Shown: positions 44,715 through 55,369 of the stretch, in pieces | Layout: each line of letters starts with the position of its first letter | Numbering within the stretch: the first letter of the stretch is position 1 | Assembly: GCA_026936325.1 (NCBI GenBank) | Contig: JAPTHN010000013.1 | Span: 14,523,415-14,587,414, forward strand | From: Platynereis dumerilii | Taxonomy: Eukaryota; Annelida; Polychaeta; Phyllodocida; Nereididae | Length of the DNA: 64,000 nt | Direction of reading: 5' to 3' | The notes under the pieces: generated by a model | The model's database searches: none | Told to the model about the DNA's origin: nothing | What the model saw: only the letters and a program-made list of their open reading frames with translations | Position numbers and translations under genes: made by a program

Positions 44715-46697
44715 GAATGATCGAAGCAGTTTTCATAGTGTATATTGATGACTAAAAGTGGCCAGTAGTTACAGAGAAACCACCAGTGATGCTGTTTCGA
44801 GCTATTTATAACATACACTTTCACAGTCCAAAAATTTATAGAATTCAATTCAAGTGTGATAAAACCCGTCTTTGGTAAAATAATGAGCCAAGAGAAGGAA
44901 TGATCGAAGCAGTTTTCATAGTGTATATTGACTAAAAGTGGCCAGTAGTTACAGAGAAACCACCAGTGATGCTGTTTCAAGCTATTTATAACATACACTT
45001 TCACATTCCAAAAATTTATAGAATTCAGTCCAAGTGTGATAAAACCCGTCTTTGGTAAAATAATGAGCCAAGAGAAGGAATGATCGAAGCAGTTTTCATA
45101 GTGTATATTGACTAAAAGTGGCCAGTAGTTACAGAGAAACCACCAGTGATGCTGTTTCAAGCTATTTATAACATACACTTTCACATTCCAAAAATTTATA
45201 GAATTCAGTCCAAGTGTGATAAAACCCGTCTTTGGTAAAATAATGAGCCAAGAGAAGGAATGATCGAAGCAGTTTTCATAGTGTATATTGACTAAAAGTG
45301 GCCAGTAGTTACAGAGAAACCACCAGTGATGCTGTTTCAAGCTATTTATAACATACACTTTCACATTCCAAAAATTTATAGAATTCAGTCCAAGTGTGAT
45401 AAAACCCGTCTTTGGTAAAATAATGAGCCAAGAGAAGGAATGATCGAAGCAGTTTTCATAGTGTATATTGACTAAAAGTGGCCAGTAGTTACAGAGAAAC
45501 CACCAGTGATGCTGTTTCAAGCTATTTATAACATACACTTTCACATTCCAAAAATGTATAGAATTCAATCCAAGTGTGATAAAACCCGTCTTTGGTAAAA
45601 TAATGAGCCAAGAGAAGGAATGATCGAAGCAGTTTTCATAGTGTATATTGACTAAAAGTGGCCAGTAGTTACAGAGAAACCACCAGTGATGCTGTTTCAA
45701 GCTATTTATAACATACACTTTCACATTCCAAAAATTTATAGAATTCAGTCCAAGTGTGATAAAACCCGTCTTTGGTAAAATAATGAGCCAAGAGAAGGAA
45801 TGATCGAAGCAGTTTTCATAGTGTATATTGACTAAAAGTGGCCAGTAGTTACAGAGAAACCACCAGTGATGCTGTTTCAAGCTATTTATAACATACACTT
45901 TCACATTCCAAAAATTTATAGAATTCAGTCCAAGTGTGATAAAACCCGTCTTTGGTAAAATAATGAGCCAAGAGAAGGAATGATCGAAGCAGTTTTCATA
46001 GTGTATATTGACTAAAAGTGGCCAGTAGTTACAGAGAAACCACCAGTGATGCTGTTTCAAGCTATTTATAACATACACTTTCACATTCCAAAAATTTATA
46101 GAATTCAGTCCAAGTGTGATAAAACCCGTCTTTGGTAAAATAATGAGCCAAGAGAAGGAATGATCGAAGCAGTTTTCATAGTGTATATTGACTAAAAGTG
46201 GCCAGTAGTTACAGAGAAACCACCAGTGATGCTGTTTCAAGCTATTTATAACATACACTTTCACATTCCAAAAATGTATAGAATTCAATCCAAGTGTGAT
46301 AAAACCCGTCTTTGGTAAAATAATGAGCCAAGAGAAGGAATGATCGAAGCAGTTTTCATAGTGTATATTGACTAAAAGTGGCCAGTAGTTACAGAGAAAC
46401 CACCAGTGATGCTGTTTCAAGCTATTTATAACATACACTTTCACATTCCAAAAATTTATAGAATTCAGTCCAAGTGTGATAAAACCCGTCTTTGGTAAAA
46501 TAATGAGCCAAGAGAAGGAATGATCGAAGCAGTTTTCATAGTGTATATTGACTAAAAGTGGCCAGTAGTTACAGAGAAACCACCAGTGATGCTGTTTCAA
46601 GCTATTTATAACATACACTTTCACAGTCCAAAAATTTATAGAATTCAGTCCAAGTGTGATAAAACCCGTCTTTGGTAAAATAATGAGCCAAGAGAAG
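44715..46697. repeat. 180-bp satellite array, 11 units, almost identical
   Basis: Unit 1 (44715-44897) is 183 bp. Units 2-11 (44898-46697) are exactly 180 bp and differ at only a few sites. Each begins GAATGATCGAAGCAGTTTTC and ends GAGCCAAGAGAAG. Units 5 and 9 share two private changes (AATGTATAG, CAATCC) 720 bp apart, so blocks of four units were copied together. Units 1 and 11 share CACAGTCC where the inner units have CACATTCC. As 180 is divisible by three and one minus-strand frame lacks stops, the array reads as a 677-residue repeat frame; I treat that as a by-product. Confidence 0.97.
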
Positions 46698-48280
46698 GAA
46701 GTTGTTGCACGAAAGAGACACAAATCACTGTGCGTGCTCTTCAAATGGACATCCTTTCTCCAGTTCTCATTAGCAAAGTACTTTGCTCACACGATTTAAG
46801 GGAGAAAGGAGTTACTGTCTTGTGGGTGTCAGTTACAGTTAGGCCAGACATAATTGATTCTTAGCTCTTGGATCCTCTCAGGGTATTTTTCCAAGGTCGG
46901 TTTGTAGGTAAAATGACACAAGGTTGCTCACTCCTCACTTGGCCTGTGTTTTCCAAGAGCCCAGCATAACCTCAGACTGACCTGACCAAATTCTCGGAGC
47001 TTCTCTGATTCGCTGAGGTTGAGATAATGGCCTGAAAGGGTTTCACCACAATGAAATGTTTTTTATTAACATGATTAAGGTCTTGTTTTGGTGTTCATGT
47101 TAGCACTTAAGGGGATTAATATGCATTTATCCACAAACAAGCCCCAGCTGATCATAGAATTTCAGGTTGCCAACTTGCACATGTATAGTAGTCACTCACA
47201 CAACTGTGGTAATAAAAATAAAACAGGATTATGAAATTGCTATTTCAAGCAAAAAGATTACAAGACACTGAAGCCAACAAAATTTGAAACAGAAAATTAC
47301 ATGCTCTTATAATGAAATCCAAGAAAACCCCTTCAGGGCCTTCAGGGACAAAGGTGACCTTAGGCTTCTGATAAGATCACAGAGAACAATTAGTTTTTGG
47401 TTACTGCTACACATGTCAATAGTTAGCTATATGTATAATATCCTGTCCAAAACCCAAACAATAACTTTGAAAGGTTTACACATGTGGTCAATTAAAAACA
47501 TTTTGGTACACTCAATTTCTTCCTAGGTATAAAATCTGTTGGGTCATTTGATCTGAGAAGCAAAAATCGATTATGTAAACGAGATGTAATACATGTGAAA
47601 GAAAGTGAACAAAGGAGACTTCTTACAGAAATTTCTGATAAACGCATGTTCTACCCTAACACAATACAATTCATAATTTTAAACCTAATCCCGACATCCT
47701 TCTTATCATTGCTGTGTCCTCCCCATGCCTATATAAGTGTACCACTGTTCATAAATACTAGATGGAATTCCCCATTAATCCATCCATCCACTCTTGCTTT
47801 ACAATCATATAGAATCATTTCTCTCACCAGCTTACCCAAAATACTTACCAAATACATTCCTTCAGAGAGAAAAGCATCAGCCTAAGCTGAGCCATCAGTA
47901 CAGGGAAAAACTGGTATTGCCCTGGGATAACACTGGTCCCAGACATCCAGTCATGTTTGCAGAAAATATCTAAATCAGTAAATCTATAGGCCAATATTCA
48001 GTTACAGAGATAGGAATGTCAACATAGATTTCCACATAACTCAACAATGTAACAACTTTATGACTCTTCAGGAACCTGTATAATATCTGAGATGAAAGTA
48101 AATCAGAAAAGTGTCATCTCTCATCCAAATCAGTTAATGTTTGCTGAATGTTTGCTGAATGTTTGCTGAATGTTTGCTGAATGTTTGCTGAATTTTTGCT
48201 CAATGTTTGCTCAATGTTTGCTCAATGTTTGCTCAATGTTTGTATCTTAGCTGCTTAGCCAAACACTAGAGGGTGCTGGT
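46698..48280. repeat. Duplicated block shared with 58410-59850 (right of satellite)
   Basis: Colinear with 58410-59850: GAAGTTGTTGCA, CATAACCTCAGACTGACCTG, TCTCTGATTCGCTGAGGTTG, CACACAACTGTGGTAATAAA, ACATCCAGTCA. Holds split halves of the GGCCAGAC MITE (46842 and about 47530) and a decayed SINE 3' half at 47690-47795 (its paralog is at 59390-59475). Ends in the 11-bp minisatellite at 48135-48243. Confidence 0.82.
48135..48243. repeat. 11-bp minisatellite (AATGTTTGCTG/C), about 10 units
   Basis: Six AATGTTTGCTG-type units, then four with CTC in place of CTG. The paralog at about 59806-59830 has only about two units. Confidence 0.93.
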
Positions 48281-49984
48281 TTCATGACAGAACAGCGAAA
48301 GAGCTAATGCAAAATAAGCAAAAATACTTTCGAAGAAGCTGTCGTTAAAAGAAAAAAATATCACAAGTTTTACATGAGGTACCCAGGCAACTATTGACAT
48401 AAAAATTATATTTTTCAACAACTTTGACAGAGCGGGAAAAATCATCAAAAACAGCATGCAAAGAGGATCCAGAACTATTTATTTATTAGAAAACAATACT
48501 ACGTGTAATTTTCAATCAGATTTAAGACAATGTAATTCCAATTTTCTTTACAGGTGCCATGCTTGATGCCATGGTTAAAAGCATCATCAAAAACTTGGGA
48601 AATTTGGACATTTAAATACGTTGATGCACGGTCTACTGTATCAAACTGTAATAATCCAAGTATCTAACTGACAAAACTAAATCTAAATCCAGGTGTAAGA
48701 TGTTGTCACAAAATTCCTCTTTCTAGAACAGGAAGACTACGCAAAGTTCCATAGGCTATCATTGCTATGACAATGCAATATATTATAATTTACTAATTGG
48801 ACACACAAAATATATCATTTAGTTACAGTATAGGCCTATGTCTTAGAATTGATTAATTACTAAGGTGAAGAAAGAGGGTTATTTTTGTCAACACACTCGC
48901 ATTGGTTCTGCAAGAACTGATGATGAAACTCTTCAATAAATGCTTTAAAATGCATATGGAATAGTTGCTGGGCATGCAACGCAATGGTATTGTGTTAATG
49001 AGATAAACATCTACTTCAGAAAGAAGATGTTCTTACTTTATTTTGGGTTGTACTGTATGCATCAAAATGACTGCAACTTCACAAACAACTAATCTCCTGG
49101 TAAAAAATATGGAATACACTTTTTGGAGTTTAAGGCACCAGATAATTGTCAATTTGGTAGTTCTCAAGGTCCACTATATTCCATATAAATATGCCAACAA
49201 CCAGGGCCTAGAACAGTAATGTTGCTCAGATTTAAGATTTCGTCAGTTGTCGATGAGCTGTCGCTCAGTTTTCAGGAACAAAAATTCTAGCTCTCTCAAG
49301 CATTGTGTCGTTAATCTAACTTCCTAAGTTCTTGGCACTTCATAGGCTATCAATTTCACATAAGCTGCATTGTTCGCATTACAGACAATACATCTTTCGA
49401 ACAGGAAAATAAACCACAATTCCGAAAACCTTTTGACAAAACTGCCAGAAGCCAGGATCTACATAATCTTCCAATCAAACTAGACAAACATGAAGACAAA
49501 CAGAATTGTGAATTGAGGTTAGTTTGAAAGACTGAAAAGAAATTTGTTGGGCGCTCATTTCCAGTTCAGAGCTTGTTTAGACAATCAGAGTTAATCACTA
49601 ACATCATCAGACTTTTAACTCCATTTCCATGACTGTCAGCGATATCTCGGATACACAATGTCAGCTTTGTATCTCGTTAAATATTATCTATTTGTTCCTA
49701 ACTGTTTATTGTTAACATTTTCTTTTGGCCAATGTATTATAAATAAACTACCATCTTATGATTTTTTTGTCTACATGCAGCTCCTTAGAAAATACCACTT
49801 AAACACTCCAAGAATGTACAGAATTTCTAGGAAACTCTGACCTGCTTTATATAATGAGTTGGAGGGAGAAAAGTTGAAGGAGGAAATATACGCAAATGAC
49901 TTTGCGTGCTCTGAGAGCGAACATCTTCTCTCCAGCTAGTGATGCTCATTAGCATAGTACACTGTTCATATGAAGAAAACAGAT
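48281..49984. other. Spacer; a solitary CAGTAC-family MITE end
   Basis: ACTTTATTTTGGGTTGTACTG at 49036-49056, followed by TA, is the right end of the MITE family at 18678 and 53.4 kb, but I cannot find its left end. No gene recognised. Confidence 0.5.
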
Positions 49985-50035
49985 GGATAGATAGTGGTTA
50001 GGGCTTTACATCCTGTATTTATGGAATCAGCAAAT
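49985..50035 (-). mobile_element. SINE 3' tail fragment
   Basis: Read on the minus strand: CATAAATACAGGATGTAAAG then CCC and an ATCTATCC-type run, as in the tail of the SINE at 1602. Only the tail is present. Confidence 0.6.
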
Positions 50036-50587
50036 TAAACCATGCACTGACGAAACATATGATAAGCTTTTAAAGCCTCAGAAATTCAAAAGGAAAAGTC
50101 ACATCAGAAAACTTACGACATCATTTTCACCTATGACATTCATTCTTTGAGTCCAAAATGTGAAATCTTCCGTTAAAAAAAAATTGTAATGTTCTTATTC
50201 CAGAATTGTTCTGAGATGATTCTTATTCCAGAATTGTTGTGAGATGAAACAAGACCACTCTTTTTTTAATGGTCAAAATTACCACTATATTTAATGGTAA
50301 AAAAATTGTTATGTTCTTATTCCAGAATTGTTCTGAGATGAAACAAGACCACTCTCTCTTTATGGTCAAAATTACCACTCTCTTTAATGGTCAGAATAGG
50401 AGGAAACAGTGCAGTATTAATATTGTGACACACAAGACATGTGAACTTCATTGACGTTTATCCTGTAATGCAAGATTTAGTCGAACACCATACAGACAGT
50501 ATAACAAATACTAAAAATAAAGGCACAATGAATCAACAAACCCATCGATATGAGGTCTAGCCATTGAGTGATATGCAGTCTAATTAG
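50036..50587. repeat. Short tandem repeats; 3' flank of the receptor exon
   Basis: About 50185-50395 holds two to three imperfect ~100-bp repeats built on TGTTCTTATTCCAGAATTGT and ACAAGACCACTCT. The rest is presumably 3' untranslated or spacer for the minus-strand receptor gene. I could not pick a polyadenylation signal with confidence. Confidence 0.5.
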
Positions 50588-51414
50588 CTATGTGAAGTCA
50601 AAAATGCTCATTTTCATAGGTATGTATTCATCATGATCATTTTGTTTGGCGAAGGAGTTTTTAGGGGGAGAATATTTTTCAAATTCTGCATTAAAGTCTC
50701 GTTCGGATCGTATTCCGTTCCTTAAGATCCTGGGGTTTCTTGATCTCTTTTGGACATTGTCAGCATTAGTCTTCTCCAACATTGTGTTTGGATTAACAAA
50801 AGTAAAGCGGTGGCAAAACAGAAGTAAAAGTTGTTGCCGAAACTTCTGTCCCGTTGCACAGTAAAGGTAGAAATTCATACTGTGGTTCACATACATGAGT
50901 AACTCCGTCACGGTTTGGACGAGTTTGTAACGAGCGATAAAACCCAGTTCATTTTGGTATTGAGCCTTGTTGTAAAAGGCCGTCCCAATCAAGGAAATAT
51001 TCATTGGTAATGTGGTTATGAGGAATGCGAATGATATGGTGAGGAGCATGATAGTTAGTTTTATGCTCGATTCCTGCACACGTTTTGTCCGATTGTCTGA
51101 TGCCATGCTGGTCTGCATCATCCTATGTTCCTTTCTCGCTTTAACAACCTGACGAATGATGAGAAAGTTGAACACAGATAAAATGACGAATGGTGAAAAC
51201 GAGTAGAGAAAGGCATCCACCCACGGCCACACGTCCTCCACCAACCTCGTGAAATTTGGGGCACTTTCGCATTGGTACACCGAGTAGCCATTCTGGTTGT
51301 ATATGTGCATTTCAACCGGGTGAATGACTGAGTGCTGTTCAGCGATATGTATATGGAAAGGCTTTGACTTGTAAAGTGAATGTTTTCCTGGCAATTTGAT
51401 TTCCATTTTCAAAT
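50588..51414 (-). CDS. Rhodopsin-family peptide GPCR, C-terminal exon (TM5-TM7 and tail)
   Basis: A membrane receptor fragment coupling an extracellular ligand, probably a neuropeptide, to G proteins. In its 274 residues: extracellular loop 2 with Cys48, the likely disulphide partner of TM3; TM5 at about 64-88 (AFLYSFSPFVILSVFNFLII); a basic third loop; TM6 at about 116-142 with Pro136; TM7 at about 163-186 ending NHSMNFYLYCATG in place of NPxxY, as seen in FMRFamide-receptor-like families; helix 8 (QKFRQQ) and Cys200; a ~75-residue tail. The frame is closed by a TGA just upstream and the first codon is TTG, so this is not a start: it is an exon after an acceptor near 51415 (ACTCAG|AT). TM1-TM4 must be in an upstream exon, which I did not find. 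Confidence 0.87.
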
Positions 51415-51797
51415 CTGAGTCCCTTCAGCAACAGTGACTGACAAAAGGGGAGAGAGTATTACATTGCAGTTGAAAGGAAAAAAAGGACAAAGAAAATTGA
51501 AATGACAAGAGTTGAAGATGATAATAAAAAAAAGAACAAAGGCTAGATGCATGGCTCAATATCGTTTTTCGTGTTGTTTTTGGGCCGTATAGAGAAACCA
51601 ATTTGACAATGTTACTAACATGCTGATGCAGAGAGGGTAATCTGCCAAAAAATTCAGGAAGGAGGTGACTTAAAAATAGTGTCATTTAGATGGAATACTA
51701 CACGACATCTCCCTTAAGCCTTAAGATGTTTACCAGTAACGGTTGTCTAGGCATGGGCTTATTTCCGAGTAGTATAGATGTCAAGTACGAACCCTGT
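51415..51797. other. Probable intron of the receptor gene
   Basis: On the minus strand a pyrimidine-rich stretch (CTCTCTCCCCTTTTGTCAG) precedes the exon, as expected of a 3' splice region. No further exon seen. Confidence 0.45.
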
Positions 51798-52180
51798 AAT
51801 TTGGCTTGGCATTCTTTGATCTCATCCTACTATTGAAGGATGCTATTTTAGTGTTGGTTCAACAACAAGCTCAGTTCACTTGGCAAATAGGATTCACCAA
51901 CAACAAGTTTAGTTTGTTACAGCTCAGCAGAAACCTGGGGAGAAACAGACAGAAAATGTAGAAATGCATGGGTAATATCAAAGTAATAACCCATCGGTTT
52001 TTGCTCATGGTATTTACCTGCCAACCATGGTGAGTCGGTAGGAAAAAGAGAAAGCAAAAGCTTAAATACAATAAGAAATAGTAGGGAAGCAAATTTTTGT
52101 TCTGTAGGCATAAAATCAATTGGATTGGTGGATTCGAGAAGCGAAAGTTAAAATATGTCTGACCTTAAAGGTCTTTTTGT
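51798..52180. repeat. Repeat fragments
   Basis: 51798-51930 copies the distal part of the 37.8-kb tandem unit (ATTCTTTGATCTCATCCTAC, GGCAAATAGGATTCACCAAC). 52090-52172 is a right half of the GGCCAGAC-family MITE (GATTCGAGAAGCGAAAGTTA then ATGTCTGACCTT). It would lie inside the receptor intron. Confidence 0.6.
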
Positions 52181-52510
52181 CCTAGTATCCTCCCTTAACC
52201 TCAAACGGTCGATTAATCTCACACACTGCTTTTGAAAAAACTGATACTATTGGCCTTAAAACTCAGATCTGTAAACTCTATGTACAGTACATCGAATTCA
52301 TCAACACAAATAAAATTTAATCACAAATGAGGCTTTAGCCAGAGAAGGTGATCTCTATCATTTAATGAAGTCTAAATTTTGAGTGTCAGTAATTAGAATC
52401 TACTCTTAAATGAATTCAAATTACTTCCATATTAATCTAATGTACTCGGAAATTAATTGCACCTCATCCAAATATGGAAACTTCTTCAATTTCCTTAGTA
52501 ATTGGAAATT
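52181..52510. other. Spacer, nothing recognised
   Basis: AT-rich, no feature. Confidence 0.5.
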
Positions 52511-53225
52511 TTGGATAACTATGACAAAATTTGCATGGCAAAATATTGCACAAGTCTATATGGTGTGATATTCTGTCAGTTCTATCACTGAGTTTCAATA
52601 GGTTGAATGTCAATTGGCGTAAAGCACTTAGAAGAATTGATAAATTACCAAGAATAACCCACTGTAATCTACTGCCAACTATAACTGGTATTCTACCTGC
52701 TGAAATTCAGGTCCACACAAGATTTATGAACCAAATGTTATCAGAGTTGACACATAGTAATGCCACTATAAATTTTTTGTTCAGATTATGTTACAGACTA
52801 GAGAGATCTGTTTTGTCAAATAACTTGGGACATGTTGTCAATAAGTATGATGGGTCGCAGTTGGCTGCGTCATATATGTTACTGAATAATTGTCAAATTA
52901 GTACTGGCTCTTGTATCAAAATAAATTTTCAAGCATCTCTGTTAGAGAATGATGTTAGAGTAGGAAAACAAATTGCTAAATTATTAATTATGAGCGACAG
53001 CTTGTGTGAACTTAAAAATTCTGAGATCTGTGATGCCATAGAATATCTAGCAACCATTTGATCTGGTTTTTATGTTATTTTATTTTCATTTAGTTATTTA
53101 TTTATTTATTTTTTCTTTCTCTTGTCTTTTGTTATTACTGTTATTTTGTATATTCTATTAAGTGATTTGTTTTAATATGTTTACACTGTATATTTGTTTA
53201 TATGAATAAAGAATAATAATGAAAT
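52511..53225 (+). mobile_element. LINE 3' fragment (C-terminal domain and tail)
   Basis: A 176-codon frame (52531-53061) carries the C-terminal landmarks of a non-LTR retrotransposon polyprotein: WRKALRRIDKLPRITHCNLLP, with the Trp-Arg-Lys-Ala and Leu-Pro-x-x-Thr-His pattern found after the RT domain. It lies before a TTTATTTATT-rich 3' end and an AATAAAGAATAATAATG tail. RT and endonuclease are absent, as expected of a 5'-truncated insertion. Different from the L2-like LINE at 13 kb. It would sit inside the receptor gene, antisense to it, if that gene extends this far. Confidence 0.78.
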
Positions 53226-53419
53226 GATGTTCTGAGCCTTTTGAAATTTTGTCCTATGATGACGATTATGATGAACAATTGTTAAGAAATCATGCAGCAG
53301 GATTTATCCAAGGTAATGCATGGCAGGAAAAACATCATGTAATGTTAGTCCAGTGACCCACCTGTGTAATGTGACCTTCATAAAAATGGGAAGTGCCCAA
53401 CCTAGGTTCAAAGTCGAAA
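53226..53419. other. Spacer
   Basis: Nothing recognised. Confidence 0.4.
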
Positions 53420-54600
53420 TGGCAAATGAAGTAGTATAACTTTTCTATTAAAATGGACTTTGCCCTCTTTTCTACTCTCCACCCCAAATCTCCTTACAAC
53501 TCCCTTTGACTCCTTACAACAACCTTAGCCAACATTAAGAACTCTATTTAGACAGCTACCAATGTAACTGCAATTAGCAGAGGTGCAAAATATCAAGTAA
53601 ATCAAACACAATAGGGGTGATTGGGTTTAAATTGGTGTTGTTTAAATGTGATTTTAATGTAATTTTAAAAGTAGGAAGTGATTCAGGGGTAGTCAAAAGG
53701 TGTGAAAGGGTAAAGTAGTGAGTAGGCTGATTCTTCCTTCCTGCTGGGGTAATCATACTTTATTTTGGGTTGTACTGTATTGATATCTGAACAAAATTCG
53801 CAATAATGCCGGTTGTACAGGATGTGAAGTGTCTGACGCATATGAATCAATCAACACTGTATAGGCCTTGAGAGTTTTAGAACACAGAGCATTTCCTAAA
53901 TCTTATAAATTACAAGGAATTGAAGAACGGGAGTAGCAGTTCCAGAGGGGGGGGGTTAGGGGGTTCAAACCTCCCCCCCCCCCCTTAGGCTGGCAGATTT
54001 TAATATACATTTTCCTTTGTATAGTTCGTAAAACCCCTCCGACATTTGAATGGTGAGATTGGGTCCCTCCAAGTTAGACTTTGTGTCATCACAAGGCATA
54101 ATTGACATGTCTTTTTTGCATTGTGCAATGCCATTTTTCAATGAGCTGTAAGCAAAAAGCACTACATTTTGTTTGTTTTATTTAATCAGTATCGAATGAT
54201 CCATTAAGTACTGTTTTATTGGTTTTGCGGGACTGCAATAGCAACAGGACTTTTCAACTTCTGACTCATTTCCCATTTTCAACATGGACCTTCATCCAAG
54301 ATAAAATCAACATTAGCTTGAACCAACCAAAGAGATAACAAACAGAGAGAAACCCTCATTACACCATGTAGTTACACCTGAGCAATAGCTTTTGGGCGTA
54401 CTCTTTCAAAGTAAAAACCTAAATGATTGAAAGACGAGATCAGGTGGCAGAGAAGACCTGATGAGATTTGGGGACTTCGCAGGCTGCTTTGTAATAGCCT
54501 TTCTTGGAAAAAGAATCTGCCTCATTGTGTGGACGTGGCCAATGCATTCAAATCATAGGCATGGCGGACACTGCGGTGCCTTCTCCAAATATCTGGGTGC
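53420..54600. repeat. Duplicated block D, copy 2
   Basis: Same orientation as 35333-36500. Interrupted by the CAGTAC-family MITE at about 53462-53777. A G/C homopolymer patch at 53946-53990 (GGGGGGGGGTTAGG then a C run) is present only in this copy. Confidence 0.75.
53462..53777. mobile_element. CAGTAC-family MITE, copy 2 (left end lost)
   Basis: The right end read inward is CAGTACAACCCAAAATAAAG, followed outside by TA. The interior matches 18725-19036 (CCAAATCTCCTTACAA, AAATCAAACACAAT, GGAAGTGATT). The left terminal repeat is not recognisable. Confidence 0.68.
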
Positions 54601-55369
54601 TCCTGTTTTTTAAAAATTGTCCAAGTACATTCCTACACCTCAAAAGAAAAACAATTTTTGGTTTGAGGCGATTCTACTTTATTTAACAATTTTATTCTCC
54701 GCAAGTCAATTTGGTGCATTTGAGTTATGTGTTGGCGTACATATGTTCGGTTGCTGGTAAATAGTCACTCGAAATAGTATTTCAAAGAAGATGATATTCG
54801 TGTTTTTCTAGCAATTCGGAATATGAAGCTAATTTGGTTTCGCTTAATATGTCAGGACCAGATTTGTTTGTAACAAATATGGATATGCTTGTTTTAGCAT
54901 ACAATTTAACATGGAACTGCAGTAAAATTAACCTATTAGACCTAGATAGCAAACTGTGAATAAGCCAATCCACCTTGTTTTGAACTAGAATTACCCATTA
55001 TTACAGCTGGGCTATAATGGCAGCGGGGGAGGTATCAAGGCACCCCACCAACATGCATGATGGTGAAATATGAAGAATAGTAGGAACATGTGAAGTTGTG
55101 CTTTGTGTCTTATACCTCTTCATTATAATTGTTGAATAGCGCAAAAATGCCTCAGCACATATAAATGTTATTCTTTTGAGATGACAGTATTGCATGAGGT
55201 TACACTCCTTGAAACAGGATGACAAATATAAATAATGACTGATTTTCAAATAGATAGTCAAACCTATTTCCCTCGACGTTGTGTATCAAAGCGAAAACTA
55301 AGTAACGAGGCTGAAAGGGGTTTTTTTTTTCAGGTAAAATTCTTGCAAAGTTTTAGTGAAAATTTATGC
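54601..55369. repeat. Block-C-like fragment, then spacer
   Basis: 54640-54990 resembles 36600-36960 and 30630-30900 (CACTCGAAATAGTATTTCAA, GGAATATGAAGCTAAT). 55000-55369 holds nothing named. Confidence 0.55.

Noticed and set aside
44711-46744. 677-residue protein-coding gene
   Set aside because: The frame is the 180-bp satellite read through; units are nearly identical in DNA, no start context or domain is present, and an open frame in a 60-codon unit is likely by chance over six frames.
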